This document shows, piece by piece, positions 5,323 to 7,097 of a stretch of 7,097 nt of DNA; positions within the stretch are counted from its first letter, which is position 1, and every line of letters begins with the position of its first letter. Location: assembly GCA_018608735.1 (NCBI GenBank), contig JABAYZ010000114.1, forward strand, positions 1 to 7,097. Reading direction: 5' to 3'. This stretch comes from Flavobacteriaceae bacterium (GTDB lineage: Bacteria > Bacteroidota > Bacteroidia > Flavobacteriales > Flavobacteriaceae). The position numbers were made by a program, and so were the translations under genes. The notes beneath the pieces are model-generated. The model was not told where the DNA came from. It worked only from the letters and a program-made list of their open reading frames with translations, and did not search any database.

Positions 5323-6687
5323 TTGAAACAATTTGTTTTCTACGACTTCGAAACTACCGGCATTAGTCCAGCGTTCGATCATCCGTTGCAATTTGCAGCA
5401 ATCGTTACTGACGAACATCTAAACGAGCTAGAGCGTGTGGATATAAGATGCCAGGCGGCTCCTCACATACTTCCCTCACCGATTGCTTTACACGTCACCA
5501 ATATAAAGCCTGAGCAAGCCATCAATAAAAACCTTCCAACTCCTTTTGAGTTTGCTCAAACCTTACAGAAATTTACGAAAGATTGGGCGCCAGCTTGCTG
5601 GCTGGGTTATAACACTATCGCCTTTGACGAGCCCATGATGCGTCAAATGTTTTACCAGAACCTACAGCCAGAAATATTTGCTACCCAGATGAATGGGAAT
5701 AGTCGGCTGGATGTCATGAAAATGGTTTTTGCGACGCATGCAGAAGAAGCTGCCGCTCTTATTTGGCCAGTTGCTGACAATGGAAACACTAGCTTTAAAC
5801 TTGATCGCTTAGCTCCAGCTAATGGCTTTGCCCATAAGAATGCACATGATGCTTTAGCCGATGTAGAAGCAACCATCTTTATATTTAAAAAAATACGAGA
5901 TGGTGCACCCGAACTCTTTAAAAAGCTTGTTGACGCAGGCGATAAAACTATCACCTCCAGTTTACTGAAAAGTTTTATTCCAATGGAAGTTACGCTTCGG
6001 TTTGGAGGAAATGTACCGAAGACTTATCAAGGGTGTTATTGTGGTAGTAATAAAGATAACCCAAACTCAATAGGGTTTGCAGATTTCGAACTTAACAAAG
6101 CTGAAGAACTCTCTCAGGCATCCAAACTTTCTGTTTCTGAAGCAATTGAAGGAACACCCAAGAAAATCCGAACTTTAGCTGTAAACAGATCTGAAACTTT
6201 TCGAGTGATAGAGAACCCTTCAGAAGAGATGCTTGAGTTTTGTGAAACCATCAAAGAGGCCAACAAATTACAAAGCCTTGTTTCTGAAGTTTTAAGCAAA
6301 CGGTATGCCGATACTGAGCAAACTAACTTAGAAGTGGAAGAAAGAATTTACTCAGGGTTCTATGGTAACTCTGACAAAGAATTACTCGAACAGTTTCAAA
6401 CTGCATCTTGGCCAGAACGAGTTTCAATCATAAACGATTTCACTGATGAACGCCTAAAACAGTTGGGTAAGAGGTTGATCGCTTTTTACGCACCAGAACT
6501 TTTGACTGATGAGCAAAGATCTGCATTTAAAGCATTTGTTCAGAGGCGATGGAATACCTCCATGGATGAAGCCCCATGGACAACTGCAGAACATATCTGG
6601 GCCAGCCTAGATGAATTAAAATCAGAAATTGATGAAAGTAATTGGCGAGAGTTTTATCAGGCTAGGATTAACTCACTAGCCCCCTGA
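5323..6687 (+). CDS. Exonuclease I (SbcB)-like 3'-5' DEDDh exonuclease, 454 aa
   Basis: This family degrades single-stranded DNA from the 3' end in the cytoplasm, in recombination and mismatch repair. A TTG at 5323 is preferred as start because GAAAGG lies 6 bases upstream; TTG 5296 and GTG 5302 in the same frame have no such site. Counted from 5323, the DEDDh residues are visible: D8 and E10 in FYDFETTG, D102 in GYNTIAFDEP, and H175 and D180 in HKNAHDALADV. LQFAAI, the SFKLD stretch and ANGFAHKNAHD match E. coli ExoI in order. The C-terminal helical part also aligns (VEERIYSGFYGNSDKE matches the VDAQLYNGFFSDADR region of E. coli ExoI). At 454 residues against 475 it is full length. It follows the membrane-HTH gene after 60 bases, probably as one transcript. 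It could be the host's only sbcB or an accessory copy; its place between recombinases favours the latter. I therefore leave the symbol blank. Confidence 0.9.
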   Translation: MKQFVFYDFETTGISPAFDHPLQFAAIVTDEHLNELERVDIRCQAAPHILPSPIALHVTNIKPEQAINKNLPTPFEFAQTLQKFTKDWAPACWLGYNTIAFDEPMMRQMFYQNLQPEIFATQMNGNSRLDVMKMVFATHAEEAAALIWPVADNGNTSFKLDRLAPANGFAHKNAHDALADVEATIFIFKKIRDGAPELFKKLVDAGDKTITSSLLKSFIPMEVTLRFGGNVPKTYQGCYCGSNKDNPNSIGFADFELNKAEELSQASKLSVSEAIEGTPKKIRTLAVNRSETFRVIENPSEEMLEFCETIKEANKLQSLVSEVLSKRYADTEQTNLEVEERIYSGFYGNSDKELLEQFQTASWPERVSIINDFTDERLKQLGKRLIAFYAPELLTDEQRSAFKAFVQRRWNTSMDEAPWTTAEHIWASLDELKSEIDESNWREFYQARINSLAP

Positions 6688-6690
6688 GCA

Positions 6691-6816
6691 TTAGCTATAG
6701 GCTAGGAATAGACTAAGCAAAATAATACCACCTATGATCCACCAAACGGCACCTGTTTTGAACAGCCAGTAGATGCCCATTAGTATAAGACCGGCTATCA
6801 CTAGTTCAAAAATCAA
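6691..6816 (-). CDS. Small two-helix membrane protein, 41 aa
   Basis: Reading leftward from a TTG at 6816, 41 codons run to the TAA at 6691-6693. AAAAGGA lies 9 bases upstream of the TTG, and a TAA closes the frame just above it. The peptide is almost wholly hydrophobic: a first helix around FELVIAGLILMGIYWLF, a short KTGA turn, and a second helix around VWWIIGGIILLSLFLAYS. It ends three bases beyond the stop of the exonuclease gene, so the two converge. It lies 38 bases downstream of the recombinase stop on the same strand and could be co-transcribed with it. A short ATG frame at the same spot stops after five codons. The evidence is composition plus a ribosome binding site; no family is recognised. 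Confidence 0.45.
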   Translation of the reverse strand: MIFELVIAGLILMGIYWLFKTGAVWWIIGGIILLSLFLAYS

Positions 6817-6854
6817 ACGCCATTATCCTTTTAAGCTCCTGACCTATCACGCCT

Positions 6855-7097
6855 CTAATTAAGCAATTCTACAGCATTGCGCAAAGCATTCTCATTCACA
6901 TCAATATAGCGTTGCGTAGTGCTGAGGTGCTTGTGTCTGGCTAGCACCTGAACCAGTCGTGCATTAATGCCTCTATCAGCCAGTTGTGTAACAAACTGTC
7001 TACGGCCACTGTGACTGCTGGCGCCATCTATGCCTGCCATCTTATACAACCTCTTAAACAGGTTCACTATGGTCTGAGCGGTAAAGCCACCACCCTT
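6855..7097 (-). CDS. Tyrosine recombinase (site-specific integrase), C-terminal part, cut by the right edge
   Basis: The minus-strand frame is open from the right edge to a TAG at 6855-6857, giving 80 residues. They hold the C-terminal catalytic boxes of tyrosine recombinases. SSHSGRRQFVTQLADRG carries the HxxR motif, LVQVLARHKHLSTTQRYI carries the second conserved His and the nucleophile Tyr, and a short helix (ENALRNAVELLN) ends the protein. The Arg in LARH replaces the more usual Gly of LAGH. The first catalytic Arg and the N terminus lie outside the window, so intactness cannot be judged. These enzymes recombine DNA at specific sites to integrate or excise mobile elements. It is unlike the remnant at 1036-1296 in both orientation and sequence, so the locus has been visited by at least two different recombinases. 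Confidence 0.9.
   Translation of the reverse strand, partial: KGGGFTAQTIVNLFKRLYKMAGIDGASSHSGRRQFVTQLADRGINARLVQVLARHKHLSTTQRYIDVNENALRNAVELLN

Noticed and set aside
1266..6930. 11-base direct repeat TGCTGAGGTGC at 1266-1276 and 6920-6930, considered as attachment sites
   Set aside because: A few 11-base matches are expected by chance in 7 kb. Both copies lie inside recombinase coding sequence in different frames and there is no longer shared core.
1..7097. CRISPR array, tRNA or rRNA genes, complete insertion sequence
   Set aside because: I saw no regularly spaced repeats, no tRNA-like cloverleaf sequence, no rRNA sequence, and no transposase catalytic domain with terminal inverted repeats. 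The OrfA-like domains are not part of an IS.

Overview
The window is about 7.1 kb of moderately AT-rich DNA that looks like an accessory island in a gammaproteobacterium. The evidence is an SbcB/exonuclease I-family gene (a mainly gammaproteobacterial family), tyrosine recombinase sequences on both sides, and several genes of no recognised family. A marine Vibrio/Shewanella/Pseudoalteromonas-like host is a guess from the style of the sequence, not something it proves.

Left part (1-1640). The first 131 bases may be the tail of a gene entering from the left. Two small unknown genes then converge (227-652 on +, 662-1006 on -), with 9 bases between their stops. Next is a decay zone: the C-terminal end of a tyrosine recombinase (1036-1296) and an LprI-like (DUF1311) fragment (1330-1524). 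Both lack the 5' part of the gene. This shows repeated insertion and loss at the site.

Central part (1637-6687). Four substantial genes form two divergent arms around a 255-base control region. The leftward arm encodes an acidic protein with an IS3/IS911 OrfA-like helix-turn-helix (HTH) at its N terminus (2668-4317). Downstream of it, after a 155-base gap, is a 291-residue protein with a helix-hairpin-helix, OGG-glycosylase-like core (1637-2512). The rightward arm encodes a two-pass membrane protein that ends in a second OrfA-like HTH (4573-5262). It is followed 60 bases later by a full-length exonuclease I-like DEDDh nuclease (5323-6687). The control region holds a good -10 box and a perfect TTAACC-AAG-GGTTAA inverted repeat just ahead of the membrane-protein gene.

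Right part (6688-7097). A 41-codon two-helix membrane microprotein (not an obvious call) lies just downstream of a tyrosine recombinase that runs in from the right edge on the minus strand.

Taken together, a nuclease, a glycosylase-fold protein, a membrane-tethered DNA-binding-like protein and an acidic DNA-binding-like protein sit between recombinases. This fits an uncharacterised anti-mobile-element or DNA-processing system. That reading is inference: no gene here is a known defence gene on sequence alone, and whether the four genes travel together needs comparative genomics.
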